Part shown: piece by piece, positions 55,793-64,000 of the stretch
Layout: the number at the start of each line of letters is the position of its first letter
Numbering within the stretch: position 1 is the first letter of the stretch
Assembly (NCBI RefSeq): GCF_003053725.1
Contig: NZ_QAYC01000010.1
Location: forward strand, 62,001-126,000
Direction of reading: 5' to 3'
Source of the DNA: Rhodovulum kholense
Lineage (GTDB): Bacteria; Pseudomonadota; Alphaproteobacteria; Rhodobacterales; Rhodobacteraceae
Length of the DNA stretch: 64,000 bases
The notes under the pieces: model-generated
The model's database searches: none
Seen by the model: the letters and a program-made list of their open reading frames with translations, nothing else
Told to the model about the DNA's origin: nothing
Translations under genes and position numbers: made by a program

Positions 55793-57160
55793 ATGGCCAA
55801 ACCCAGCACCGTCTTCACCTGCACCGCTTGCGGCGCGACCCAGACCAAATGGTCCGGGCGCTGCGAGGCCTGCGGCGCCTGGAACACCATCGTCGAGGAC
55901 GTGCCGCTGAGCGCGGGCCCGGCGAAGAAGTCGTTGGGACCCGCGCGCGGGCGGCGGCTGGCGCTCAGCGATCTGGCGACGTCGGAACCCGAACCGCCCC
56001 GCGCGGCCTCGGGCCTGGGCGAATTCGACCGGGTGCTGGGCGGCGGGCTGGTCCCGGCCTCGGCGATTCTGGTCGGCGGCGATCCGGGCATCGGCAAGTC
56101 GACACTGTTGCTGCAGGCGGCGGCGGCCTTCGCCAATCAGGGGCTCAAATGCCTTTACATCTCGGGCGAGGAGGCCAGCGCGCAGGTGCGGATGCGGGCG
56201 CGGCGGCTGGGGCTGGCCGAGGCGCCGGTGAAGCTGGCCACCGAAACCGACCTCCGCGCGATCCTGACCACGCTCGAGGCCGAAAAGCCCGACCTGGCCA
56301 TCATCGACTCGATCCAGACGCTCTGGGCCGACATGGTCGACAGCGCGCCGGGCTCGGTCGCGCAGGTGCGCGCCTCGGCGCATGAACTGACCGTCTTCGC
56401 CAAGCGCCACGGCACCGCGGTGATGCTGGTCGGCCATGTCACCAAGGAAGGCCAGATCGCTGGCCCCCGTGTCGTCGAGCACATGGTCGACACGGTGCTT
56501 TATTTCGAGGGCGAGCGCGGCCACCAGTTCCGCATCCTGCGCAGCGTCAAGAACCGCTTCGGCCCGGCCGACGAAATCGGCGTCTTCGAGATGACCAGCG
56601 GCGGGCTGGCCGAGGTGGCGAATCCTTCGGCGCTGTTCCTGTCCGAACGCGGCACCCCTGCCCCGGGCGCGGCCGTCTTCGCGGGCATCGAGGGCACCCG
56701 GCCGGTGCTGACCGAAATCCAGGCGCTGGTCGCGCCCTCGCCGCTGGGTACACCGCGGCGAAGTGCTGTCGGGCTCGATGCCGGGCGGCTCTCGACGACG
56801 CTGGCGGTGCTGGAGGCGCGCTGCGGCATCCCCTTTGCCGGCTTCGACGTCTATCTGAACGTGGCCGGCGGGCTGAAGGTCACCGAACCCGCCGCCGATC
56901 TGGCGGTCGCGGCCGCCTTGCTGTCGGCGCGCGAAGATGTCGCCCTGCCCCCCGACTGTGTCCTTTTCGGCGAAATTTCCCTGTCCGGGGCGCTGCGGCC
57001 CGTGGCCCAGACCGAAAACCGGTTGAAAGAGGCGCTGAAACTTGGTTTTTCCAGCGCGATCGCGCCCGAACGCAGCAAGCTCGGCGCACCCGGCGGCATG
57101 AAGGTCCGGCAAATGCCCGACCTGACCGCCTTCGTCGGGGAAATATTCGGCGCCGGCTAG
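55793..57160 (+). CDS. radA: DNA repair protein RadA
   Basis: A 455-residue protein that helps branch migration in recombination. The zinc finger CTACGATQTKWSGRCEACG is at the N-terminus, the RecA-like ATPase has Walker A GGDPGIGKST and the RadA-specific KNRFGPADEIG motif, and the C-terminus is the Lon-like domain (ILFGEISLSG-type segment LFGEISLSGALRPV). The ATG at 55793 was chosen because the zinc finger begins eight residues later. It is 20 bases from cvpA. Confidence 0.96.
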   Translation: MAKPSTVFTCTACGATQTKWSGRCEACGAWNTIVEDVPLSAGPAKKSLGPARGRRLALSDLATSEPEPPRAASGLGEFDRVLGGGLVPASAILVGGDPGIGKSTLLLQAAAAFANQGLKCLYISGEEASAQVRMRARRLGLAEAPVKLATETDLRAILTTLEAEKPDLAIIDSIQTLWADMVDSAPGSVAQVRASAHELTVFAKRHGTAVMLVGHVTKEGQIAGPRVVEHMVDTVLYFEGERGHQFRILRSVKNRFGPADEIGVFEMTSGGLAEVANPSALFLSERGTPAPGAAVFAGIEGTRPVLTEIQALVAPSPLGTPRRSAVGLDAGRLSTTLAVLEARCGIPFAGFDVYLNVAGGLKVTEPAADLAVAAALLSAREDVALPPDCVLFGEISLSGALRPVAQTENRLKEALKLGFSSAIAPERSKLGAPGGMKVRQMPDLTAFVGEIFGAG

Positions 57161-57180
57161 CCCGAGGAGGGACCTGATCC

Positions 57181-57741
57181 ATGGACTCATTCACCGTCGT
57201 TGACGGCATCGTTGCCGCCGTGATCCTGGTCTCGGCCGTGCTTGCCTATTCGCGCGGCGTGGTGCGCGAGGTCATGGCCATAGCGGGCTGGATCATCGCG
57301 GCAATCGTCGCCTTCACCTTCGCGCCGCAGGCCGAGCCGCTGGTGCGCGAGATCCCGTACCTGGGCGATTTCATCGGAAGCTCCTGCGAAATCGCGATCC
57401 TGGCCTCCTTCGCGGCGGTGTTCGCTGCAGCGCTGGTCGTGGTGTCGCTGTTCACGCCGCTTCTGTCCTCGATGATCCAGGGCTCGGTGCTGGGGGGCGT
57501 CGACCAGAGCCTCGGGTTTCTCTTCGGCGCGGTGCGCGGCGCGCTTCTGGTGGCCGTCGCCTTCTTCGTCTACGGCATGGTCATCACCGATCACAGCTTC
57601 CCGGCGGTTGAAAACTCGCGCTCGTCCGCGGTCTTCGCGTCGCTGACCGCCAAGATCGCCGAGACCAATCCCGACCAGGCGCTTGGCTGGCTGACGACCC
57701 AGTACGAACAGCTCGTGGGCACCTGCGGCGCGCCGCAATAA
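57181..57741 (+). CDS. cvpA: CvpA family membrane protein
   Basis: A 186-residue inner-membrane protein with about four helices (VVDGIVAAVILVSAVLAYSRG; VMAIAGWIIAAIVAFTF; ILASFAAVFAAALVVVSLF; LGFLFGAVRGALLVAVAFFV). The pattern matches CvpA, known from colicin V production and, more recently, envelope and bile tolerance. It stands just before purF, the same order as in E. coli. GAGGAGGGA precedes the ATG. Confidence 0.92.
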   Translation: MDSFTVVDGIVAAVILVSAVLAYSRGVVREVMAIAGWIIAAIVAFTFAPQAEPLVREIPYLGDFIGSSCEIAILASFAAVFAAALVVVSLFTPLLSSMIQGSVLGGVDQSLGFLFGAVRGALLVAVAFFVYGMVITDHSFPAVENSRSSAVFASLTAKIAETNPDQALGWLTTQYEQLVGTCGAPQ

Positions 57742-57889
57742 GCCCCGCGCCGCTTTCCCCTTCGCTGCCCCGCGCACAGCCGAGTCGCGCGGGCGTGAAC
57801 CTTTCTTAATGATCCTTTCGTGACACCGGACGCCGGAGGGACTAGAGAAGGGCCAACTTCCTTCAGACGGATTCGGAGCCCCGCTGCCC

Positions 57890-59371
57890 ATGCGCCAGCA
57901 ATCCTTCCGCACCATGCCCCCTGCGCATCCCTTTGACGACGACAAGCTCAAGGAGGAATGCGGGGTCTTCGGCGTGATCGGCCTGGCGGATGCCGCCAAT
58001 TTCGTGGCCCTCGGCCTGCACGCCCTTCAGCATCGCGGCCAGGAGGCAGGCGGGATCGTCTCTTACGACCCGGTCACCGGCTTCCAGTCGGCCCGCCGCT
58101 TCGGCTATGTGCGCGACAACTTTACCAAGGCCAGCCTGATGGAGACCCTGCCCGGGTCGCTGGCCATCGGCCATGTGCGCTATTCGACCGCCGGGTCCAA
58201 GGGTCAGACCGCCATCCGCGACGTGCAACCCTTCTTCGGCGAATTCTCGATGGGCGGCGCGGCCATCGCCCATAACGGCAACATCACCAATGCCGAGGCA
58301 CTGCGCCGCGAGCTGATCGAGCATGGCTCGATCTTCCAGAGCTCGTCGGACAGCGAATGCATCATCCATCTGATGGCGCGCTCGTTCCAGAAGACCATTC
58401 CCGAACGCATGAAGGACGCGCTGCGCCGGGTCGAGGGCGCCTTTTCGGTCGTCGCGATGACCCGCACCAAGCTCATTGGCGTGCGCGACCCGCTGGGGGT
58501 GCGCCCGCTGGTGCTGGGCCGGATCGGCGACGGCTGGGTCCTGAGTTCGGAAACCTGCGCGCTCGACATCATCGGGGCCGAATTCGTGCGCGAGGTGGCG
58601 CCGGGGGAAATGGTGCTGATCTCGCCCGAGAAGGGCGTCGAGAGCTTTCACCCCTTCGAGCGCCGCGCCTCGCGCTTCTGCATCTTCGAGCATGTCTATT
58701 TCTCGCGCCCCGACTCGATCCTGGGCGGCCGCTCGGTCTACGAGACCCGGCGCCAGATCGGGATCGAACTGGCCCGCGAGGCGCCGGTAGAGGCCGATCT
58801 GGTCTGCCCGGTGCCCGACAGCGGCACCCCCGCCGCCATCGGCTTCAGCCATGAAAGCGGCATCCCCTACGGGATGGGGATCATCCGCAACCAGTATATG
58901 GGCCGGACCTTCATCGAGCCGACCGAACAGATCCGCAACATGGGCGTGCGGCTCAAGCTGAACGTCAACCGCGCCCTGATCGCGGGCAAGCGGATCATTC
59001 TGGTCGACGACAGCGTCGTGCGCGGCACCACCAGTCGCAAGATCCGCGAGATGATTCTGGATGCGGGTGCGGCCGAGGTCCATTTCCGGATCGCCAGCCC
59101 GCCCACCGCCTGGCCCTGCTTTTACGGGGTCGACACGCCCCAGCGCGACAAGCTTCTCGCCAGCCACATGTCCGAGGACGAGATGCGCGACTATCTGGGC
59201 GTCGACAGCCTCAAGTTCATCTCGCTCGACGGGCTTTATCGCGCCGTGGGCGAGGTCGAAGGCCGCAACAACCGCTGCCCGCAATATTGCGACGCCTGCT
59301 TCTCGGGCGAATACCCGGTGGCGCCCAGCGACATGATCCAGAAGGGCTTCCAGACCAAGGCGGCCGAATAG
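57890..59371 (+). CDS. purF: Amidophosphoribosyltransferase
   Basis: A 493-residue enzyme of the first committed step of purine synthesis (PRPP plus glutamine to phosphoribosylamine). A propeptide of about 23 residues precedes the nucleophile Cys24 in KEECGVFGVIG. The PRPP motif is ILVDDSVVRGTTSRK. Cysteines in RFCIFEHVYFSRPDS, WPCFYGVD and QYCDACFSGEYP match the four [4Fe-4S] ligands of the B. subtilis-type oxygen-sensitive enzyme. It follows cvpA by 148 bases. Confidence 0.96.
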   Translation: MRQQSFRTMPPAHPFDDDKLKEECGVFGVIGLADAANFVALGLHALQHRGQEAGGIVSYDPVTGFQSARRFGYVRDNFTKASLMETLPGSLAIGHVRYSTAGSKGQTAIRDVQPFFGEFSMGGAAIAHNGNITNAEALRRELIEHGSIFQSSSDSECIIHLMARSFQKTIPERMKDALRRVEGAFSVVAMTRTKLIGVRDPLGVRPLVLGRIGDGWVLSSETCALDIIGAEFVREVAPGEMVLISPEKGVESFHPFERRASRFCIFEHVYFSRPDSILGGRSVYETRRQIGIELAREAPVEADLVCPVPDSGTPAAIGFSHESGIPYGMGIIRNQYMGRTFIEPTEQIRNMGVRLKLNVNRALIAGKRIILVDDSVVRGTTSRKIREMILDAGAAEVHFRIASPPTAWPCFYGVDTPQRDKLLASHMSEDEMRDYLGVDSLKFISLDGLYRAVGEVEGRNNRCPQYCDACFSGEYPVAPSDMIQKGFQTKAAE

Positions 59372-59398
59372 GCCGCCTGCGCCGGATTGTCGCCCGGC

Positions 59399-59416
59399 CG
59401 GTCCCGCCCGGGACCG
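59399..59416 (+). terminator. Possible hairpin after purF
   Basis: CGGTCCC-GCCC-GGGACCG forms a seven-base stem some 28 bases after the purF stop. No T-run follows, so this is only a possible terminator. Confidence 0.35.
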
Positions 59417-59456
59417 AGATCTTGACGCCATCGCTCAGGTATTCCAAGGACCGTCC

Positions 59457-60119
59457 ATGACAGACCAGAAACTCGCCCTTGTGACTGGCGCCTCGCGCGG
59501 ATTCGGCGCGGCGGTGGCCGAAGAACTGGCCCGCGCGGGCTATCACGTCGTCGCCGTCGGCCGCACCACCGGTGCGCTCGAAGAGCTTGACGACCGGATC
59601 AAGGCTCTGGGCGGCAGCGCCACGCTGGCGCCCATGGACATCACCGAAACCGACGCGATGCGGACGCTGTGCCGGGGCATCTACGACCGCTGGGGCCATG
59701 TCGATCTGTGGGTCCATGCCGCGATCCAGTCGCCGCCCTTCAGCCCGGCCGAGCAGATCGACCTGCCGTTCTGGACCAAGGCCGTCAAGGCCGATGTCGA
59801 GGCGCTGGGGGTGCTGGTGTCCTTCGTCGCGCCCTTGCTGCGGGTTGCGCCGGGCGGCGGCAGCGCGGTCCTGATCGACGATCTGGCCGAAGGCCCCTTC
59901 CTCGGCGCCTATGCCGCCTGCAAGGCCGCGCAGCGCGCCCTGTTCGCGGCCTGGGAGGCGGAACAGGCGCGGCTGCAGGACGTGCATGTCCGCCGCTTCG
60001 TGCCCGCGCCGATGGCCACCAATCACCGCAACCGGCTGTATCCCGGCGAAAACACCGAGACGCTGGCGCGCCCGGCCGACGAGGCGCGCCGTCTGGCCGC
60101 CGATCTCGGCCTGGCCTGA
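59457..60119 (+). CDS. SDR family protein
   Basis: A 220-residue short-chain dehydrogenase. The cofactor motif TGASRGFG is normal and Tyr-x3-Lys is present in AYAACKAAQ, but the segment that usually carries the catalytic Ser reads VLIDDLAEG, and the NAG motif is replaced by VHAAIQS. It is short and ends soon after the RRFVPAPMATN region. Substrate is unknown. It follows purF by 85 bases on the same strand. Confidence 0.85.
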   Translation: MTDQKLALVTGASRGFGAAVAEELARAGYHVVAVGRTTGALEELDDRIKALGGSATLAPMDITETDAMRTLCRGIYDRWGHVDLWVHAAIQSPPFSPAEQIDLPFWTKAVKADVEALGVLVSFVAPLLRVAPGGGSAVLIDDLAEGPFLGAYAACKAAQRALFAAWEAEQARLQDVHVRRFVPAPMATNHRNRLYPGENTETLARPADEARRLAADLGLA

Positions 60120-60284
60120 CCGCACCGCGCCGCTTGCGCGACCGGAGCCCGGAGAGCGCCCGCGTTCTCCGGGGCGGGATGTCGGTCCCACCCTCCCGCA
60201 AGGTTTCCGGTCCCGGGCCCCGGCATCGCCTTTACGCCTCGGGCCCGCTCCACTATGGAAGGGCCATAAGGCAAGGTTGAGCAG

Positions 60285-61070
60285 ATGCGCATTCTCATCA
60301 CGAATGACGACGGGATCAACGCCCCCGGGCTGGCGGTGCTCGAGGCCATCGCGGCCGAGGTCGCGGGCCCGACCGGCGAGGTCTGGGTGGTCGCGCCCGC
60401 CTTCGAGCAGTCGGGCGTCGGCCACATGATTTCCTATACCCGTCCGATGATGATCGCAGAGCTGGGGCCGCGCCGCTTCGCGGCCGAGGGCTCGCCCGCC
60501 GATTGCGTGCTGGCCGGGCTTTACGACGTGATGACCGAGGCCCGGCCCGATCTGGTGCTGTCCGGCGTCAATCGCGGCAACAACGCCGCCGAGAACGTTC
60601 TGTATTCGGGCACCATCGGCGGGGCGATGGAGGCCGCGCTGCAGGGCCTGCCCGCGATCGCGCTGTCGCAATATCTGGGGCCGCTGAATTACGACGAGGA
60701 TCTGCAATTCGCGGCGGCTGCGGCCCATGGCGCGGCGACGGTCAATGCGCTGCTTGACCGGGGGTCCTGGGACGGCGCCGATTACCGGCTGTTCTACAAC
60801 GTGAATTTCCCGCCCGTCCCGGCCGATCAGGTCAAGGGGCTGAGGGTCGGGCCGCAGGGCTACCGCCGCGACGCCTCTTTCGGGGTCGAGCCGCATCTGT
60901 CGCCCTCGGGGCGCAGGTTTCTCTGGATCCGGGGCGGCGCGCAGAACCTGCCGACCGCGCCCGGGTCGGACGCGGCGCTGAACCTCGACGGCTATATCGC
61001 GGTGACGCCGCTGCGCGCCGATCTGACCGCCCATGACTGCATCGCCGACGTGAAGGCCCGACTGGAATGA
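60285..61070 (+). CDS. surE: 5'/3'-nucleotidase SurE
   Basis: A 261-residue survival-protein phosphatase that removes phosphate from nucleoside monophosphates. The metal site [10 protein letters not shown] at the N-terminus and the [25 protein letters not shown] segment with the second set of ligands are diagnostic. Its stop overlaps the pcm start by four bases (ATGA). AAGG lies about nine bases before the ATG. The surE-pcm-nlpD order is classical for stationary-phase maintenance. Confidence 0.96.
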   Translation: MRILITNDDGINAPGLAVLEAIAAEVAGPTGEVWVVAPAFEQSGVGHMISYTRPMMIAELGPRRFAAEGSPADCVLAGLYDVMTEARPDLVLSGVNRGNNAAENVLYSGTIGGAMEAALQGLPAIALSQYLGPLNYDEDLQFAAAAAHGAATVNALLDRGSWDGADYRLFYNVNFPPVPADQVKGLRVGPQGYRRDASFGVEPHLSPSGRRFLWIRGGAQNLPTAPGSDAALNLDGYIAVTPLRADLTAHDCIADVKARLE

Positions 61071-61717
61071 CCGGAGACGACGCGACGGCAGAACGCAAGA
61101 TGCAGTTCCTGTTCGCGCTGCGGTCGAAGGGCGTGACCGACAAGCGGGTGCTGACCGCGATGGAAGAGATCGACCGGGGCCAGTTCGTCACCGGCCATTT
61201 CGCGCGGCATGCCTATGACGACACGCCGCTGCCCATCGCCTGCGGCCAGACCATAAGCCAGCCCTCGGTGGTGGCGATCATGACCCAGGCGCTGAACCTG
61301 CAGCCGCGCAACAAGGTGCTCGAAATCGGCACCGGCTCGGGCTATCAGGCGGCGGTGCTGTCGCGGCTGTCGCGCCGCGTCTATACCGTCGAGCGTCACC
61401 GCAGGCTTGCCGCCGAGGCGCAGAAGCGGTTCGAGGCGCTGGGGCTGACCAATGTCACCGCGATGGCCGCCGACGGATCGCGCGGGCTGCCCGATCAGGC
61501 GCCCTTCGACCGCATTCTTGTGACCGCCGCCGCCGAAGACCCGCCCGGCCCCCTATTGGCCCAGTTGCGGGTTGGCGGTATCATGATCGTGCCGGTCGGA
61601 CAGTCGGACACGGTGCAGCGGCTGATCAAGGTCACCCGCGGCGAGACCGGGTTCGACTATGAAGAGCTTCGGCAGGTCCGGTTCGTGCCGCTTCTCGAGG
61701 GGCTCGGTCAGGACTGA
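61067..61717 (+). CDS. pcm: Protein-L-isoaspartate O-methyltransferase
   Basis: A 216-residue AdoMet-dependent enzyme that starts repair of damaged aspartyl residues. Motif I is [18 protein letters not shown]; the substrate segment [21 protein letters not shown] and motif [16 protein letters not shown] follow. The C-terminus LLEGLGQD is normal. It overlaps surE and is followed by a 139-base gap of short CTGAGG repeats before the lipoprotein gene. Confidence 0.96.
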   Translation: MTGDDATAERKMQFLFALRSKGVTDKRVLTAMEEIDRGQFVTGHFARHAYDDTPLPIACGQTISQPSVVAIMTQALNLQPRNKVLEIGTGSGYQAAVLSRLSRRVYTVERHRRLAAEAQKRFEALGLTNVTAMAADGSRGLPDQAPFDRILVTAAAEDPPGPLLAQLRVGGIMIVPVGQSDTVQRLIKVTRGETGFDYEELRQVRFVPLLEGLGQD

Positions 61718-61765
61718 GACGAAAGACGACTGAGGCCTGAGGACTGAGGACTGAGACGCCTGAGG
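61711..61765. repeat. Imperfect tandem CTGAGG/ACTGAGG repeats after pcm
   Basis: About six copies of a seven- to nine-base unit around CTGAG(G/A) occur here, including two directly adjacent GGACTGA units near 61741-61750. They overlap the last codons of pcm. They look like slippage products in non-coding DNA and might vary between strains. Confidence 0.55.
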
Positions 61766-61856
61766 CACTTGTTGGCGACTCCAGGAGCCGACGGACGCAA
61801 GACGAGAGACCCGAGGGTCCGGCGGAACGGGCCCCGTACGCAGTGAGGATCGAGCG

Positions 61857-63056
61857 ATGGCCCACACCTCCCCCGACCGCCGGTTTCCGGCCCGGCTTCT
61901 GGCCCTTGGCCTCGGGATGACCCTGGTCGCCGGCTGCGAGAGCGGCTGGGACTACGATTTCCGCAATCTCGGCAACAACCCCGAGCCGCCGCGGGTCGAG
62001 GCCGCGCCCCGGCCCGAGCCCGATCAGCGCGGCGTGATTTCCTACCCGACCTATCAGGTCGCGGTGGCGCGGCGCGGCGATCGCCTTTCGGATGTGGCCG
62101 CGCGGGTCGGCCTGCCCGCCTCCGAGCTCGCCTCCTATAACGGCATCTCCGCCGATGCGACGCTGAACAATGGAGAGGTGATCGCCCTGCCCCGCCGGGT
62201 CGCGGATGCGGGCGGTGTCGTCGCCGCGCCGCCGGGCAACGGCACGATCACGCCCGCGGGCGCGGCCCCGGGCCAGGTCGACATCGCGACGCTGGCGGGC
62301 AACGCGCTCGACCGCGCGGGCGGCACCGCCCCGGCCGCCGGCCAGCCCGCCGGGCAGGAGCCGATCCGGCACAAGGTCGTGCGCGGCGAGACCGCCTATT
62401 CCATCGCGCGGCTCTACAACGTGACGCCCCGCTCGCTGGCGGACTGGAACGGGCTGGGGCCCGATCTGACGGTGCGCGAGGGGCAGTACCTGCTGATCCC
62501 GGTCGCGGCACAGCAAAGCCAGCCCTCGGGCGCGGCGGCCGCGGGCACGGCGGTCGCCACCGCGCAGACCACCGAACGTCCGGGCCAGGGCTCGGCGCTG
62601 GCGGCGCCACCCTCGGCAGCGACCCCGCTGCCCAAGCCCGAACCCTCGGCCAAGCCCGCGGTGCCGGCCTCGCCGGAGATGGCCAAGGAACAAAGCACCC
62701 CCGCCGCGCGCTTCGCGATGCCGGTTTCGGGCAGCATCATCCGCGGCTATCAGAAGGGCAAGAACGACGGGATCGACATCTCGGCCAAGGCGGGAACGGC
62801 GGTCAAGGCCGCCGCCGACGGCACGGTCGCCGCGATCACCCGGGATACCGACCAGGTGCCGATCCTCGTCGTGCGTCATTCCGACAACATGCTGTCGGTC
62901 TATGCGAATATCGACGGCATCGCGGTTCAGAAGGGCGCGAAGGTCACCCGTGGGCAGACCGTGGCGCAGGTCCGTTCCGGCAACCCCGCCTTCCTGCATT
63001 TCGAACTGCGCAAGGGCTTCGAGAGCGTCGACCCGATGCCCTATCTGACGCCGTAA
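61857..63056 (+). CDS. NlpD/EnvC-like lipoprotein with two LysM domains and a degenerate M23 domain
   Basis: A 399-residue envelope protein. The N-terminus has a lipoprotein signal (LLALGLGMTLVAGC). Two LysM repeats that bind peptidoglycan follow (VARRGDRLSDVAARV...; KVVRGETAYSIARLYNVTP), then an Ala/Pro-rich linker and a LytM/M23 domain (about residues 285-399). In that domain the zinc ligands are changed: the usual HxGxD is KNDGID and the HxH is LHFE only, with YANI for YGHL, so it is likely an amidase activator rather than an enzyme, as for NlpD. The surE-pcm-nlpD order supports this. Confidence 0.9.
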   Translation: MAHTSPDRRFPARLLALGLGMTLVAGCESGWDYDFRNLGNNPEPPRVEAAPRPEPDQRGVISYPTYQVAVARRGDRLSDVAARVGLPASELASYNGISADATLNNGEVIALPRRVADAGGVVAAPPGNGTITPAGAAPGQVDIATLAGNALDRAGGTAPAAGQPAGQEPIRHKVVRGETAYSIARLYNVTPRSLADWNGLGPDLTVREGQYLLIPVAAQQSQPSGAAAAGTAVATAQTTERPGQGSALAAPPSAATPLPKPEPSAKPAVPASPEMAKEQSTPAARFAMPVSGSIIRGYQKGKNDGIDISAKAGTAVKAAADGTVAAITRDTDQVPILVVRHSDNMLSVYANIDGIAVQKGAKVTRGQTVAQVRSGNPAFLHFELRKGFESVDPMPYLTP

Positions 63057-63084
63057 GAGCCCGCGAGGCGTCCCCGGAAGGGGG

Positions 63085-63144
63085 CGCCCTCCGGGCGAAA
63101 AAATCTTCGCAGAAGATTTTTGGCCCGGCGCCTGCGGCGCCGGG
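63085..63144. terminator. Three consecutive hairpins after the NlpD-like gene
   Basis: In order: CGCCC-TCC-GGGCG (63085-63097), AAAAATCTTC-GCA-GAAGATTTTT (63099-63121) and CCCGGCGCC-TGC-GGCGCCGGG (63124-63144). The middle one ends in a T-run on both strands and can terminate both the NlpD-like gene and the convergent DUF815 gene. Its core CTTCGCAGAAG is the same as that of the hairpin at 23567-23589. Confidence 0.7.
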
Positions 63145-63148
63145 TTTC

Positions 63149-63170
63149 GGGTATTTGAACCAAGAAGAAG
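63149..63170. repeat. GGGTATTT...CCAAGAAGAA repeat (copy 2, single arm)
   Basis: This copy matches the left arm of the inverted repeat at 11168-11188 in 20 of 21 positions, and the following GGAA also recurs. The reverse arm is missing here. It lies between convergent genes and follows a GC-rich hairpin with a TGC loop, as copy 1 does. Confidence 0.75.
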
Positions 63171-63183
63171 CGGAAGGGCGCGG

Positions 63184-64000
63184 TCAAATCCGAATGCCGC
63201 GGCGTGCCGCGAGGTCGGTGAAATACTGCCAGGCGACACGGCCCGACCGCGCCCCGCGCGTGGCCTGCCATTCGATCGCCTCGGCACGCAGCGTTTCGGG
63301 TTCGATCTCGATGCCGTGCGCCGCGCAATAGGCCCGGATCATCCCGAGGTACTCGTCCTGGCTGCAGGGGTGGAACCCGAGCCAGAGCCCGAACCGGTCC
63401 GAAAGCGACACCTTCTCTTCCGTCGCCTCCGAGGGGCTGATCGCGGTCGAGCGTTCGTTCTCGATCATGTCGCGGGGCATCAGGTGGCGCCGGTTCGACG
63501 TGGCGTAGAACACGACATTGGCCGGGCGCCCCTCGATCCCGCCGTCAAGCACCGCCTTCAGCGACTTGTAATGCTGGTCATCATGGCTGAACGACAGGTC
63601 ATCGCAGAACAGCACGAAACGTTCGGACGCCCCGCGCAGCAGCGTCAGAAGCCGTCCCACCGAGGGCAGATCTTCGCGCTGGACCTCGACCAGCTTCAGC
63701 GGATGCCCTTCGGCCGCCACCGCGGCATGGACCGCCTTGACGAGGCTCGACTTGCCCATCCCGCGTGCGCCCCAGAGAAGCGCGTTGTTGGCGGGCAGGC
63801 CGCGGGCGAAATGCCGGGTATTCTCAAGCAGCGTATCCCGCGACCGGTCGATCCCCTGCAAGAGCGTCAGATCGACCCGATTGACCTCGGGCACCGGCAT
63901 CAGCCGGTCGGGCGAGACCTGCCACAGAAACGCCTCGGCGGCCGCGAAATCGGGCGCCGCAGCCGGGGCGGGATAGCGCCGCTCGAGCGCCTCGGCGATC
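63184..64000 (-). CDS. DUF815 family AAA-type ATPase (N-terminus outside window)
   Basis: The visible 271 residues run to the natural C-terminus; the frame stays open to the window edge, so the N-terminus is missing. Walker A is GARGMGKSSLVKA and Walker B FVLFCDDLSF, followed by the sensor region VVFYATSNRRHLMPRDM and the motif EEKVSLSDRFGLWLGFHP that defines the DUF815 family. An in-frame ATG at 63900 is probably internal, since upstream sequence (DFAAAEAFLWQVSPDRL) is also family-like. The role of DUF815 ATPases is unknown. Confidence 0.85.
   Translation of the reverse strand, partial: IAEALERRYPAPAAAPDFAAAEAFLWQVSPDRLMPVPEVNRVDLTLLQGIDRSRDTLLENTRHFARGLPANNALLWGARGMGKSSLVKAVHAAVAAEGHPLKLVEVQREDLPSVGRLLTLLRGASERFVLFCDDLSFSHDDQHYKSLKAVLDGGIEGRPANVVFYATSNRRHLMPRDMIENERSTAISPSEATEEKVSLSDRFGLWLGFHPCSQDEYLGMIRAYCAAHGIEIEPETLRAEAIEWQATRGARSGRVAWQYFTDLAARRGIRI

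Overview
The window is high-GC chromosomal DNA from an alphaproteobacterium, most likely a member of the Rhodobacteraceae (Rhodobacter/Rhodovulum/Paracoccus group). Grounds for this are the gene content (a CbbY-type HAD phosphatase, DUF3422 and DUF5333 proteins, a complex I operon with unlinked nuoC and nuoD and several non-Nuo genes inside it, and birA, coaX and RNase J behind nuoN), strong third-position GC bias, and short palindromic intergenic repeats of a kind I associate with this family from memory. No rRNA, tRNA, CRISPR array, insertion sequence or prophage was seen.

Layout. 1-1.3 kb: end of a phosphoglycolate phosphatase gene, a CbbY-like phosphatase and a small conserved-looking protein. 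1.4-9.8 kb: two M20 metallopeptidases (HipO-like and ArgE-like) on the minus strand, divergent from a five-gene peptide ABC importer, which suggests uptake and hydrolysis of peptides or N-acylated amino acids. 9.8-14.4 kb: a DUF3422 membrane protein and the pntAB transhydrogenase. 14.5-23.4 kb: a small membrane methyltransferase, kynureninase, a GNAT enzyme, a class I glutamine-amidotransferase-like hydrolase, a degenerate photolyase/cryptochrome, aminopeptidase N, a PlsC-like acyltransferase and an atypical SDR. 23.5-26.7 kb: a more accessory stretch with an orphan ParA-like ATPase, a tandem universal stress protein and a compositionally odd pentapeptide-repeat protein. 26.8-33.7 kb: prfC, a lactate/malate dehydrogenase family enzyme, a phytase-type esterase with a probable Pho box, an ExoD-type membrane protein and an RhlE-type helicase.

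33.8-54.6 kb, all on the minus strand: one tightly packed transcription unit running nuoA-B-C, a sulfotransferase, nuoD-E, a membrane-anchored helix-hairpin-helix protein, nuoF, a 28-residue microprotein, DUF5333, nuoG, a putative lipoprotein, nuoH-I, a cysteine-free carboxymuconolactone decarboxylase family protein, nuoJ-K-L-M-N, birA, coaX and rnj. All 14 complex I subunits are present with their visible Fe-S ligands. The inserted genes are coupled by overlaps or very short gaps, so they are probably co-expressed with complex I. The microprotein resembles the first 15 residues of NuoG.

54.9-64 kb: an enoyl-CoA hydratase, then radA, cvpA, purF, an SDR, surE, pcm and a LysM/LytM lipoprotein on the plus strand (cvpA-purF and surE-pcm-nlpD are classical neighbours), and at the right edge a truncated DUF815 ATPase gene.

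The items most worth following up are the sulfotransferase and NuoG-like microprotein inside the nuo operon, the Pho box before the phytase-like gene, the degenerate photolyase, the pentapeptide-repeat protein, and the shared palindromic repeat families.
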